Assembly (NCBI GenBank): GCA_008017145.1
Contig: SSGY01000198.1
Location: 1 to 34,945, forward strand
Source: Neisseriales bacterium
GTDB lineage: Bacteria; Pseudomonadota; Gammaproteobacteria; Burkholderiales; UBA11063
DNA: 34,945 bases
Direction of reading: 5' to 3'
The notes under the pieces were generated by a model. That model made no database searches. It was not told the origin of the DNA and was given only the letters and a program-made list of their open reading frames with translations. Positions 26,028-34,945 of this stretch are shown one piece after another. The position numbers and the translations under genes were made by a program. The first letter of the stretch is position 1; every line of letters starts with the position of its first letter.

Positions 26028-28313
26028 ATGACAGAAATTACTTGTAATGATTTTGAAGATTTAAAAAGAGAGATTCGCAGATTGTATGAGGATGACACTC
26101 AAGAGGCACCGTTAAAACTATGTAGCATTAAATTAACACATGATTCCGAAAAAATTGAAATAATGGATACATCACTCCGTTTTTTTATAAATCGACATCA
26201 TGACACCAACTATTATAATTTGGAATTTGTAGATCTGGAGAAAACCACATCAAGTTTTAATGAAGTACAAGAATTATTATCTGATAATAAAATTAGAAAT
26301 AAGCAAGATTGGGACACATATCCATCAATACATTTATTGCATGATGAAAGCGATGGATTTTTTGGAAAAATTCAGATTAGCGATAAAGATTGTTTAAAAA
26401 TTAATTTTTCACGATATAATGATAAATTGATGACTGTATTAGAGATTTTACTGAAAAAATACTGTACTAAAAATCGACATAAAACGGCTTTAGCTGAACA
26501 TGTTTTGAATATAATTACTAAAAATCAGATTGATATTTACGAAGAAACTGATTGTAAGTATGAAGATGGTTTCTGGGATATTGCATTAAGTAATAATTGC
26601 GGGTTTACCTATTTTTATGATAAACCTAAGAAAAATCATTATTTAAACTTCCGTGGATTTTACCTTGGTAATAATAGTGATGATTTTACAAAAACGATAA
26701 AAGAAGAGCTATTTGGTGATGATCTGGAAGTCAAACTTAAATCCTCAACTCGATTGGGTTCAGATGTTGCTGATGAAATTTGTATTAATTTTAAAAGTGC
26801 AGATGGTATTTTTGATAGTGAAAATAATTTCATGATTAATTTCAAAAATACCGATTTCTTTGCTATTGTTTTTAAAGATGGACAAGAATTAATTAGCAAT
26901 TCAAAAATTAGACAGTTTATTGAATACTTACTGAAACGGCAGAAAATTAAATTAGGTATTCCAGAAAACTCACCTACAACACAACGTGTTGGCTTTACTA
27001 TCGGATTAATTAATGAATTTGCTTTTCCAGTGGATACCCTTAAAGAGCAAATCGAATCTATATTAGTTGATCTTGGACATCAGAAAAATAACATTCAGTT
27101 GCTGGATATAGATATAGATGATATAACCTCAATTGAATCATCAAAGATTAATATTATTTCCAACATCTCTAGCACGGAAGGTATCAAAAGCGTAAGAGAA
27201 CGTACCAACAACAAGGCAATATTCATTGCATGTGGATTGGAACACGAGTTGGCATCCGTATCTAAACAGAAAATTGTTAAAGAGTTTAAAATCCGTATTC
27301 AAAGATGTACGAATACTCTTACAAAAGTTGATTATGAAAATATTGGGCAAAATCTAGCCATTAATAACGACCTAAAAAAATTAAGAGAAGATATCAATAA
27401 ATGCTATCATCAAGCAGATTTTTTCTTAACCTATGAGCGCGATAAAAATAGTAAATTAAGTAAATACAAGATGAAACAGCAGTTAAAACGCTTTTTCAAC
27501 TTACTGCATGGATTTCCTTTTGCTACACCAACTAAAGATGAATATGCGATGTATATGGCATTCTCTTCGGCTTTACGTTCAGCAGATTTATCACGCCAGG
27601 TAGGAGCAGTTATCACCACTCCAAATGGTGATATCCTTGCTACTGGTGCTAATGATATTCCAAAGAGTGGTGGTGGTCTGTACCGTGCCCACCTCAATGA
27701 CAAGAATGGGAATATTTATGACGACGCTCTTGGACGAGATTATATGCGCGGGTTTGATTCTAACGCTATCGAGAAACAACAACTAATTAATAATATTTAT
27801 GATGCGTTGCAAAGTTATGTAGATGGTGATGTGGATGAAATTAAATCAGCTATTGCAGATAGCAAACTAAAAGACATTACCGAATATGGACGAGTGGTTC
27901 ATGCAGAAATGGATGCATTAATGGCATGTGCTCGTGGTCATGTTAGTTCAGATGGTGCTATTTTATATTGTACTACTTTCCCTTGCCATAACTGTGCAAA
28001 ACATATTATTGCAGCAGGAATTAAACGCGTAGTTTATATTGAGCCTTATGCTAAAAGCAAAGCGTTACCATTCCATTTTGATTCGGTGGTAGATGAAGAA
28101 GAAAATCCAATTGAAACATTGATTAAAGATAAGCTTCGGAAAATTAAAGGTAATTATGAATTTATAACAAATCAATCCGAGAAAATTAGGTTTGAGAGCT
28201 TTGTTGGAGTTGGACCTAATTTATTTCGACAATTATTCAAGATGCAAGATAATAGCCGCAAGAATAAAGATGGTACTATAAAAAATTGGCGACCACAATT
28301 AATTGATTTATAA
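26028..28313 (+). CDS. Anti-phage dCTP-deaminase-family protein with a large N-terminal extension
   Basis: 761 aa, three regions. (1) Residues 1-319: no recognised domain; two similar beta/alpha segments (about 100-150 and 257-312) may be a repeat. (2) 320-500: a P-loop-kinase-like region as in anti-phage dCTP deaminases, but the usual G-P-x-G loop is replaced ('RVGFTIGLINEFAFP'). It ends 'ADFFLTYERDKN' and 'RFFNLLHGFPFATPTKDEY'. (3) About 501-740: CMP/dCMP-type deaminase with zinc residues H625-A-E627 (catalytic Glu) and P652-C653-x-x-C656, plus 'SRQVGAVI' and 'GGGLYRAH'. The known family deaminates dCTP or dCMP on infection to starve phage replication. GGAGAG precedes the ATG. It is first of three close genes and visibly AT-richer than metH. 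Confidence 0.88.
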   Translation: MTEITCNDFEDLKREIRRLYEDDTQEAPLKLCSIKLTHDSEKIEIMDTSLRFFINRHHDTNYYNLEFVDLEKTTSSFNEVQELLSDNKIRNKQDWDTYPSIHLLHDESDGFFGKIQISDKDCLKINFSRYNDKLMTVLEILLKKYCTKNRHKTALAEHVLNIITKNQIDIYEETDCKYEDGFWDIALSNNCGFTYFYDKPKKNHYLNFRGFYLGNNSDDFTKTIKEELFGDDLEVKLKSSTRLGSDVADEICINFKSADGIFDSENNFMINFKNTDFFAIVFKDGQELISNSKIRQFIEYLLKRQKIKLGIPENSPTTQRVGFTIGLINEFAFPVDTLKEQIESILVDLGHQKNNIQLLDIDIDDITSIESSKINIISNISSTEGIKSVRERTNNKAIFIACGLEHELASVSKQKIVKEFKIRIQRCTNTLTKVDYENIGQNLAINNDLKKLREDINKCYHQADFFLTYERDKNSKLSKYKMKQQLKRFFNLLHGFPFATPTKDEYAMYMAFSSALRSADLSRQVGAVITTPNGDILATGANDIPKSGGGLYRAHLNDKNGNIYDDALGRDYMRGFDSNAIEKQQLINNIYDALQSYVDGDVDEIKSAIADSKLKDITEYGRVVHAEMDALMACARGHVSSDGAILYCTTFPCHNCAKHIIAAGIKRVVYIEPYAKSKALPFHFDSVVDEEENPIETLIKDKLRKIKGNYEFITNQSEKIRFESFVGVGPNLFRQLFKMQDNSRKNKDGTIKNWRPQLIDL

Positions 28314-28339
28314 ACATCGGTAATTTAGAGGGGTAAAGT

Positions 28340-30409
28340 ATGACGATTATTTTTAATTCAGTAAGAGCGCTAGAATTATTAAGAATAGCAACCAATAATT
28401 CTGAGGCTAATTTTAGAGAAAACCAAAATATTGCAATTCAAACAATTGTTGAAGGTGGTCGCCTCTTAGTGGTGCAAAAAACTGGCTGGGGAAAAAGCTT
28501 TGTTTACTTTATCGCGACTAAACTGTTAAGAGAACAAGGTTGCGGTGTCGCTTTATTAGTTTCTCCACTATTGGCACTAATGCGCAATCAACTTGAAGCA
28601 GCTAAATCCATGGGCGTAAGTGCAGTCGTCATTAATTCTGATAATCGTGATGATCGGGATACCCTTTATGGACAGATAAAAAATAATTCAGTTGACATTG
28701 TATTAATTTCTCCAGAGCAATTATCTAATGAATGGTTTGTTAGTAATGTGCTGAGTCATATTGCTGAGTCATTATCTATGTTGGTTATTGATGAGGCGCA
28801 TTGTATATCTGATTGGGGGCATGATTTTAGACCTGACTATCGTAAAATTCAAAGTATACTCAAAAGATTGCCATCAAATACCAGAGTTCTAGCAACAACT
28901 GCGACCGCGAATGATCGTGTTATTTCTGACTTGAAAATAATATTTAGTGGCGATTTGGATATAATTCGTGGGGATTTGTCAAGAAATTCATTAAAATTGC
29001 AAACCATTAAATTAAATACCCCTGAGGAGCGATTAGCGTGGCTGGCTAAAAATATTCCACAGCTATCAGGCAGTGGGATTGTTTATGCACTTACGCAAAA
29101 AGACGCAGAGATGGTTGCTAGTTGGTTACAAACACAGAATATTAGCGCAAAACCGTATCATGCAGGTCTCACCAAAGAAGATAAACTAATTTATGAAGAT
29201 GAATTAAAAGATAACCAGATAAAAGCATTAGTAGCTACAACTGCGCTAGGTATGGGTTACGATAAGCCTGATATTGGTTTTGTAATACATTATCAAATGC
29301 CTAATTCTGTCGTTTCATATTATCAACAAGTTGGACGAGCAGGGCGAGCCATTGATTTTGCGTATGGTATTTTATTAAGCGGTGCAGAAGATACCAATAT
29401 TATTGATTATTTTATTAATAATGCTTTTCCCTCCCGTGAGTTAGTAGCTCAAATTTTGGAGGAACTTGACAAAGCTTCTGATGGATTAAGTTTAACTGAG
29501 TTACAGGCGAAGGTAAATATCAAAAAAGGCAAACTTGAGCAAGTCCTGAAAATTTTATCGCTTGAAGAGCCTACACCGATAGTAAAAGATGGTTCTAAAT
29601 ATCGTCTGACGATTACTACATTACCAGAATCGTTTTGGAATAAGGTAAAACGTTTAATGCAGCTAAGATACGCTGAAGTACAGGAAATGCAAGAATATGT
29701 CAAATTACAATCTGGGCATATGCAATTTTTGATCGAAGCATTAAATGGTGACGCAAGCAATTATATAGAATCGGCATTGCCAGAGGTTGAAAACACAATT
29801 AGTACCGAGATGATTGCAAATGCGCAACAATTTTTGTTTAGTAATTGGTTAACTATTGAACCGCGTAAGAAATTTATGCAAAAATTAGAAATATATGATG
29901 TCGGTGGTAATATTAGACCTGAATTACAATTACAACAAGGTAAGGTCTTGAGTGCATGGAATGACGCAGGTTGGGGCAGATTAGTTAGTAGTGGTAAATA
30001 TCAAGATAAATATTTTGCTGATAAATTGATTGTCGCTAGCGCCAAGTTAATTTCAGAATGGAATATTGAGTTTGATTGCGTTGTACCAATTCCGTCTTTA
30101 CGCCATCCTAATTTAGTGTCTGATTTTGCAGAAAGATTAGCCAAAGAGCTTGGTAAGCAATTTAAACCAATTATTCAGATTACTGAATTAAGACCAGAGC
30201 AAAAAACCATGCAAAATAGTATAAAACAATCTTTAAATTTAGATGGAAGCTTTGAATTAACCGAGACACCACCACAAGGTTGTATTTTATTGGTAGATGA
30301 TATGGTGGATTCACGGTGGACGCTAACGATCGCGGGATGGTTATTACAAAAAAATGGGAGTGGTAAGGTATACCCTTTTGCTCTATCAAAAGTAGGAAGT
30401 GGTGATTAA
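28340..30409 (+). CDS. RecQ-like helicase fused to a phosphoribosyltransferase domain
   Basis: 689 aa. Residues about 20-360 are a RecQ-type superfamily 2 helicase: Walker A Q46-K-T-G-W-G-K-S53, 'VSPLLALMRNQ', DEAH 151-154 within 'IDEAHCISDWGHDFRPDY', 'ATTATAN', and motif VI 'QQVGRAGR'. A winged-helix-like segment (about 375-440) follows. The RecQ four-cysteine zinc module and HRDC domain are absent. The C-terminal part (about 560-689) is a type I/ComF-like PRTase: 'VVPIPSLRHPNLVSDFAERLAKELG' and the PRPP loop 'CILLVDDMVDSRWTL' (Asp653-Asp654). The fusion suggests a DNA-sensing helicase coupled to a PRTase effector or processing enzyme. GAGGGG precedes the ATG; 26 bases follow the deaminase stop, and the DprA-like gene starts three bases after this one. 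Confidence 0.9.
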   Translation: MTIIFNSVRALELLRIATNNSEANFRENQNIAIQTIVEGGRLLVVQKTGWGKSFVYFIATKLLREQGCGVALLVSPLLALMRNQLEAAKSMGVSAVVINSDNRDDRDTLYGQIKNNSVDIVLISPEQLSNEWFVSNVLSHIAESLSMLVIDEAHCISDWGHDFRPDYRKIQSILKRLPSNTRVLATTATANDRVISDLKIIFSGDLDIIRGDLSRNSLKLQTIKLNTPEERLAWLAKNIPQLSGSGIVYALTQKDAEMVASWLQTQNISAKPYHAGLTKEDKLIYEDELKDNQIKALVATTALGMGYDKPDIGFVIHYQMPNSVVSYYQQVGRAGRAIDFAYGILLSGAEDTNIIDYFINNAFPSRELVAQILEELDKASDGLSLTELQAKVNIKKGKLEQVLKILSLEEPTPIVKDGSKYRLTITTLPESFWNKVKRLMQLRYAEVQEMQEYVKLQSGHMQFLIEALNGDASNYIESALPEVENTISTEMIANAQQFLFSNWLTIEPRKKFMQKLEIYDVGGNIRPELQLQQGKVLSAWNDAGWGRLVSSGKYQDKYFADKLIVASAKLISEWNIEFDCVVPIPSLRHPNLVSDFAERLAKELGKQFKPIIQITELRPEQKTMQNSIKQSLNLDGSFELTETPPQGCILLVDDMVDSRWTLTIAGWLLQKNGSGKVYPFALSKVGSGD

Positions 30410-30412
30410 ATT

Positions 30413-31681
30413 ATGAATATATCAGAAAATACACAAGCAATATTACTGCTTAATGCGCCATTATTATATTGCAATAAATCTCAGGGTATTAAGCCATTAA
30501 GTTTAAAAGAATATGAATTTATTTCAGATGAATTAAAGCGTTGTGGTTATCAACCTAAAGATTTATTATCGGACGGATCTATAAAACTTCTTGAAAAGCT
30601 TAAACATATCGTTTCAGCCCAAAGGTTATCTGAGCTTTTAGGCAGAGGATTTTTACTCGCTCAATGTTTGGATTATTGGTCTTCAAGAGGGATTTGGGTT
30701 ATTAGTCGTGCGGATGATGCATATCCACAAATTTATAAACAACGCCTCAGAAATAAATCGCCGATACTGATTTATGGATGTGGAGATAAAAATATCTTAA
30801 CTCAAGGAGGTGTTGCTATTGTTGGTTCTCGGGATATTGGAGAAAATGTTGTAGCTTATACCGTTAGCCAAATTAATAATTTAGTTAAATTGTCTCAAAA
30901 TATTATTTCTGGCGGTGCACGTGGCGTTGATCGAGTTAGTATGTTATCGTGCTTAGACAGTGGTGGCTACAGCTGCGGTGTCTTAGCTGATAGTTTAGCT
31001 AAGTCTGTTTTGAATGCTGAGTATCGTAAATATATTGCTACTGGTAAGCTAGTACTTATTTCAGCAGTAGATCCAGATGCTGGTTTTAATGTTGGCAATG
31101 CAATGGCGAGAAATAAATATATCTATGCGTTAGCTCATGCTGGATTAGTCGTAAATTCAGATTTTGCCAAGGGTGGGACTTGGGCTGGAGCTATTGAAGT
31201 TTTAAAAGAGCAGCCACAATTTCCGCTTTTTGTTCGAGAAAATGATTTAACAAATAAGGCATTTATGGAATTATGTAAGTTGGGGGCGCACTTATGGGCG
31301 ACACCCAAAACTAAAAATGATTTAAATTTTTTATTAAATCGACAAAAACATATTGTGGCAGGTACAAAAAAAGCTCAAGATCTTTTTAATTCAGATGAGA
31401 AAAAAATAATAAATAGAGCGCGACATAATGAACTAAAAGATAACAATATTGATGTTTTGGCATATCAATATTTTAATGAACTAATTTTAAATTATTTAGA
31501 TGAACCAAAGAGCAAGAAAGATTTGCAACAAACATTCTCTTTCATAAGCAAAAATATTTTTAATCAGTGGGTTGACTCAATGCTAAAAGAACATATGATT
31601 GAAATGATAAAAATCAAACGCTCGATGGTATTTTGCAAAGTGAAAAATACTCAAAATCTATTTTCTTCAGGGTTGATCTAG
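30413..31681 (+). CDS. DprA-like protein, partner of the RecQ-PRTase fusion
   Basis: 422 aa. The DprA/Smf hallmarks appear in order: '[33 protein letters not shown]' (about 95-128), V134-A-I-V-G-S-R140 opening the Rossmann-like fold, S166-G-G-A-R-G-V-D173, and '[39 protein letters not shown]' corresponding to the RNR-x-I-x-x-L and SGS-x-x-TA region. The C-terminal 60 residues ('[32 protein letters not shown]') look like a winged helix. A housekeeping DprA loads RecA onto incoming single strands. The tight coupling here to a PRTase gene instead recalls ShosA, the DprA-like antitoxin of the ShosTA defence pair. The sequence is divergent from classical DprA, so a defence paralogue is favoured. 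Confidence 0.88.
   Translation: MNISENTQAILLLNAPLLYCNKSQGIKPLSLKEYEFISDELKRCGYQPKDLLSDGSIKLLEKLKHIVSAQRLSELLGRGFLLAQCLDYWSSRGIWVISRADDAYPQIYKQRLRNKSPILIYGCGDKNILTQGGVAIVGSRDIGENVVAYTVSQINNLVKLSQNIISGGARGVDRVSMLSCLDSGGYSCGVLADSLAKSVLNAEYRKYIATGKLVLISAVDPDAGFNVGNAMARNKYIYALAHAGLVVNSDFAKGGTWAGAIEVLKEQPQFPLFVRENDLTNKAFMELCKLGAHLWATPKTKNDLNFLLNRQKHIVAGTKKAQDLFNSDEKKIINRARHNELKDNNIDVLAYQYFNELILNYLDEPKSKKDLQQTFSFISKNIFNQWVDSMLKEHMIEMIKIKRSMVFCKVKNTQNLFSSGLI
31572..31599 (+). promoter_or_regulatory. Candidate metH promoter inside the DprA-like gene
   Basis: TTGACT (31572-31577) and TATGAT (31594-31599) are separated by 16 bases; each hexamer matches sigma-70 consensus at five of six positions. It would start transcription near 31606, about 77 bases before the metH ATG. 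Sequence match only. Confidence 0.4.
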
Positions 31682-31682
31682 T

Positions 31683-34600
31683 ATGCAGCAATCACCATTA
31701 ATCAACGAATTACAACAAACCTTAGACAAACGCATCATGTTCCTTGATGGAGCGATGGGTACGGTTATCCAGAACTATAAACTTAGTGAAGCCGATTTTC
31801 GTGGTGAACGCTTTCTCGATCACCCAATGGATTTAAAAGGCAATAATGATTTATTAGTTTTAACTCGCCCAGATATTATCAAAGAGATTCATAAAAATTA
31901 TTTACTCGCGGGTAGCGATATAATTGAAAGTAATACTTTTTCGGCAAATATAATTTCACAAAAAGATTATGGACTAGAGCATCTGGTTGAAGAGCTGAAT
32001 ATTGCCGCAGTCAAACTGGCAAAAGAAGCTTGTAACGAGGTGATGCAAGAATACCCTGAGCGTAAATGTTATGTGGCTGGTTCAATCGGGCCAACTAACG
32101 TAACCTTATCAATTTCACCAGATGTAAATAATCCAGCTTATCGTAGCCATAGTTTTGCGCAGTTAAAAGCGGTTTACTACCAGCAAGCCAAAGCACTAAT
32201 TAATGCTGGAGCAGACCTTTTATTACCAGAAACCTCTTTTGATACCCTCAATATGAAAGCCTGTCTGGCAGCAATTGGGCAAGTTGAAGCTGAAACCAAT
32301 ACGAAATATCCGCTGATTATTTCGGTAACAATTACTGACTTATCGGGGCGAACACTTTCAGGGCAAACAATTGAAGCTTTTTGGTACTCAATTGCTCATT
32401 CCAAACCTTTGGCAGTTGGAATTAACTGTGCTCTAGGTGCTAAAGACATGGCACCTTACATCGCAGCACTAGCTAAAGTTAGCGATTACTTTATCAGTTG
32501 CTACCCCAATGCAGGCTTACCTAATCCTCTGGCACCTACAGGCTATGATGAAACGCCAGAAATGACGGCGGAATACATTTATGATATTGCCAAACATAAT
32601 TCTTTAAATCTAATTGGTGGTTGTTGTGGAACTACTCCAGAACATATTGCGGCAATTGTTGCCAAAACCAAAGATATCACGCCACACACGCCAAGTTTAG
32701 CAACTAGCGCAACCTTCTTATCAGGATTAGAACCACTACTAATTGATAATAGCCAAAACCCGCAATTTTACATGGTTGGTGAACGAAGTAACGTTGCTGG
32801 ATCACCCAAGTTTGCCCGCCTGATCCGCGAGGGGAATTTTAGCGAAGCACTCGAAATAGCCAAGCAACAAGTTGAAAATGGCGCGAACGTAATTGATATC
32901 AATTTTGATGATGGAATGCTTGATGCCGTTGAGTGCATGACTAAATTCCTTAATCTGGTTGCCAGTGAACCGGAAATCAGCCGTGTACCAATCATGATCG
33001 ATTCATCCAAGTTCGAAGTGATTGAAGCTGGTTTACAATGTATTCAAGGTAAAGGAATCGTTAACTCCATCTCGCTCAAAGGCGGAGAGGAAGAATTTTT
33101 ACGTCAAGCGCGAGTTATTCAAAATTATGGCGCGGCAGTGGTGGTAATGGCGTTTGATGAACAAGGTCAGGCCGCGAGTAAAGAAGATAAGGTTGCAATC
33201 GCCAAACGGGCATATAAATTACTCACCGAGGAAATTGATTTTAACCCTGCAGATATCATCTTTGATGTCAATATCTTGACTGTTGCGACTGGAATCGAAG
33301 AACACAATAGCTATGGAATCAATTTTATTGAAGCAGTACGCGAAATCAAACAATGCTGCCCACGCGCGTTAACTTCAGGCGGTGTTTCTAATTTATCGTT
33401 CTCATTCCGTGGTAATAATATTGTTCGCGAAGCAATGCATGCTGTATTTCTCTACCACGCGATTAAAGCTGGCTTTGATATGGCAATCGTTAATGCAGGA
33501 ATGCTCTCGATTTATGATGAAATTGACAAGCCATTACGCGATGCTTGTGAACGGGTTATTCTCAATTTGGATGACAAAGCAACCGAAGATTTATTAGATC
33601 TCGCGGAGCAATACAAAGGACAAACTAATACCATTGAACAAGTTGATGCTTGGCGCGGATGGGAATTGGAAGAGCGTATTAGTCACGCGCTGATTAAAGG
33701 CATTGAAACTCACATTGTTGAAGATACCGCTCTGGCGCTAGAGAAATACGGCACACCGCTCAATGTGATTGAACAACCGCTAATGGATGGCATGAAAATT
33801 GTTGGTCAACTCTTTGGTGAAGGTAAAATGTTCCTCCCTCAGGTGGTAAAATCGGCACGAGTAATGAAACGTGCAGTTGCCTATCTAGAACCTTTTATGG
33901 AAGCAATCGCAGCAGAACAGCAAACTAGCCAAGCTAAACCAGTTGTTATTATGGCAACAGTTAAAGGTGATGTTCATGATATTGGTAAAAATATCGTGGC
34001 ACTAGTCTTGCGTTGCAATGGTTATGATGTAGTGGATCTCGGTGTAATGGTGAGTTGCCAAAAGATAATTGATGCTGCCCGTGAGCATAATGCAGCATTT
34101 ATTGGTATGAGTGGTTTAATTACGCCATCGTTGGATGAAATGATTTATAACGTGCAGCAGTTTGAAGAACAAGGTTTCACTATTCCAGTCTTAATTGGTG
34201 GCGCAACCACTTCCAAATTGCATACCGCAGTTAAAATTATGCAACATTACAGCTCACCAGTAGTCCACGTTAACGATGCTTCATTGGTTGCCGAAGTATG
34301 CAGTAAGTTACTTAATCCATTAAGTTATGATAGTTATGTCGCCGAAGTCCGTGCCCAGTACGCCAAATTACGTGATGATCATTACACAATGCAGCGCAAA
34401 GTAGAATTACCTAGCTATGCAGAAGCACTTGCCAAGAAATTTACCAGCGATTGGACAACTCTGGAAATCGCCCAACCTCAGCAACTAGGTGTGCATAAAT
34501 TAAAACTCGAGCTAGCGGAGATCGCCGAATATATTGATTGGTCACCATTATTCTGGGCATGGGGCTTTAAAGGCATGTTCCCGAAAATCATGGATAATAA

Positions 34601-34945
34601 AGATTATGGTCGCGAATGTCTTAAGATTTATAACGATGCAAAAAAAATGCTCGGCGAGATAATCCGTAAACAACTATTTACTCCACAAGCAGTTGTTGGC
34701 TGGTGGCAGGCACAAAGTCACAATGACGATGTCTACTTGTATAATCCTGATGGTTCGCCACTGGAGACCTTATGCTTCTTGCGTCAGCAAAATGATAAAG
34801 CAATCAATTATTCATTAGCCGATTATATCGCTCCACGCGATTCTGGTCGTATGGACTGCCTAGGTGCTTTTGTCGTGACAATGGAACATGTTGAAAAATT
34901 AGCTCAACATTACGAAGCACAAGATGATGATTACCATGCAATTAT
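31683..34945 (+). CDS. metH: Cobalamin-dependent methionine synthase (3' end beyond window)
   Basis: 1087 complete codons with no stop, running off the window edge; E. coli MetH has 1227 residues. Domain order is canonical. The homocysteine-binding barrel has zinc ligands C249, C314, C315 ('GINCALG', '[10 protein letters not shown]'). The pterin domain follows ('[20 protein letters not shown]', '[16 protein letters not shown]', '[14 protein letters not shown]'). The cobalamin domain has '[16 protein letters not shown]', where H765 is the cobalt ligand. Then comes the start of the SAM-dependent reactivation domain. It transfers methyl from methyl-tetrahydrofolate to homocysteine. The ATG at 31683 is one base after the stop of the DprA-like gene and gives the family N-terminus '[29 protein letters not shown]'. 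No B12 riboswitch space exists upstream. Confidence 0.97.
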   Translation, partial: MQQSPLINELQQTLDKRIMFLDGAMGTVIQNYKLSEADFRGERFLDHPMDLKGNNDLLVLTRPDIIKEIHKNYLLAGSDIIESNTFSANIISQKDYGLEHLVEELNIAAVKLAKEACNEVMQEYPERKCYVAGSIGPTNVTLSISPDVNNPAYRSHSFAQLKAVYYQQAKALINAGADLLLPETSFDTLNMKACLAAIGQVEAETNTKYPLIISVTITDLSGRTLSGQTIEAFWYSIAHSKPLAVGINCALGAKDMAPYIAALAKVSDYFISCYPNAGLPNPLAPTGYDETPEMTAEYIYDIAKHNSLNLIGGCCGTTPEHIAAIVAKTKDITPHTPSLATSATFLSGLEPLLIDNSQNPQFYMVGERSNVAGSPKFARLIREGNFSEALEIAKQQVENGANVIDINFDDGMLDAVECMTKFLNLVASEPEISRVPIMIDSSKFEVIEAGLQCIQGKGIVNSISLKGGEEEFLRQARVIQNYGAAVVVMAFDEQGQAASKEDKVAIAKRAYKLLTEEIDFNPADIIFDVNILTVATGIEEHNSYGINFIEAVREIKQCCPRALTSGGVSNLSFSFRGNNIVREAMHAVFLYHAIKAGFDMAIVNAGMLSIYDEIDKPLRDACERVILNLDDKATEDLLDLAEQYKGQTNTIEQVDAWRGWELEERISHALIKGIETHIVEDTALALEKYGTPLNVIEQPLMDGMKIVGQLFGEGKMFLPQVVKSARVMKRAVAYLEPFMEAIAAEQQTSQAKPVVIMATVKGDVHDIGKNIVALVLRCNGYDVVDLGVMVSCQKIIDAAREHNAAFIGMSGLITPSLDEMIYNVQQFEEQGFTIPVLIGGATTSKLHTAVKIMQHYSSPVVHVNDASLVAEVCSKLLNPLSYDSYVAEVRAQYAKLRDDHYTMQRKVELPSYAEALAKKFTSDWTTLEIAQPQQLGVHKLKLELAEIAEYIDWSPLFWAWGFKGMFPKIMDNKDYGRECLKIYNDAKKMLGEIIRKQLFTPQAVVGWWQAQSHNDDVYLYNPDGSPLETLCFLRQQNDKAINYSLADYIAPRDSGRMDCLGAFVVTMEHVEKLAQHYEAQDDDYHAI

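Noticed and set aside
26028..31681. Mobile element boundaries (integrase, transposase, att repeats) around the defence cluster
   Set aside because: No recombinase gene, tRNA target or flanking direct repeat was found in the window.
31600..31682. Cobalamin riboswitch upstream of metH
   Set aside because: The start lies one base after the preceding coding sequence and no B12-box-like sequence is seen.

Overview
The window is chromosomal DNA of an AT-rich Gram-negative bacterium. The signs are lipobox lipoproteins, an outer-membrane beta-barrel protein, and a nadK-recN neighbourhood and MetH of the beta/gamma-proteobacterial type. The species cannot be fixed from the sequence alone. A low-GC Neisseriales-like betaproteobacterium is one possibility, offered only as a guess. 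No rRNA, tRNA, transposase, integrase or CRISPR array was seen.

Layout. (1) 1-4440, plus strand: a small YcfL-like lipoprotein, a Bcr/CflA-type MFS transporter, NAD kinase (nadK) and recN. A long nested palindrome lies between the last two. (2) 4476-13138: surface module 1, two giant lipoproteins on the minus strand (1482 and 928 aa) divergent from a LysR-type regulator. (3) 13205-17103, minus strand: a beta-barrel/LysM outer-membrane protein, two unrecognised cytosolic-looking proteins (84 and about 231 aa) and a polytopic membrane protein. (4) 17262-24752: surface module 2, a paralogous lipoprotein pair (1088 and 925 aa) with a second, closely related LysR regulator. (5) 25215-25988: a DUF2164 protein and a GNAT acetyltransferase. 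(6) 26028-31681: a compact three-gene probable anti-phage cluster. It holds a dCTP-deaminase-family protein with a large extra N-terminal region, a RecQ-like helicase fused to a phosphoribosyltransferase, and a DprA-like protein. (7) 31683-end: metH, cut by the window edge.

Two systems stand out. The first is the deaminase / RecQ-PRTase / DprA cluster. Its helicase-PRTase-DprA part recalls both the ShosTA PRTase/DprA defence pair and the competence trio ComFA/ComFC/DprA, and its deaminase belongs to the nucleotide-depleting anti-phage family. It sits in an uninterrupted plus-strand gene chain directly before the housekeeping gene metH.

The second is a duplicated 'LysR regulator + two giant surface lipoproteins' module. 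Both copies, and two small unknown genes between them, share an upstream spaced dyad (CTAT-N6-ATAG within GCTATTTAAGGATAGT). One intergenic region of about 180 bp is itself duplicated at two loci. In both modules a hairpin plus T-tract separates the first lipoprotein gene from the second. This looks like a small local regulon for surface proteins, controlled by one or both LysR proteins.
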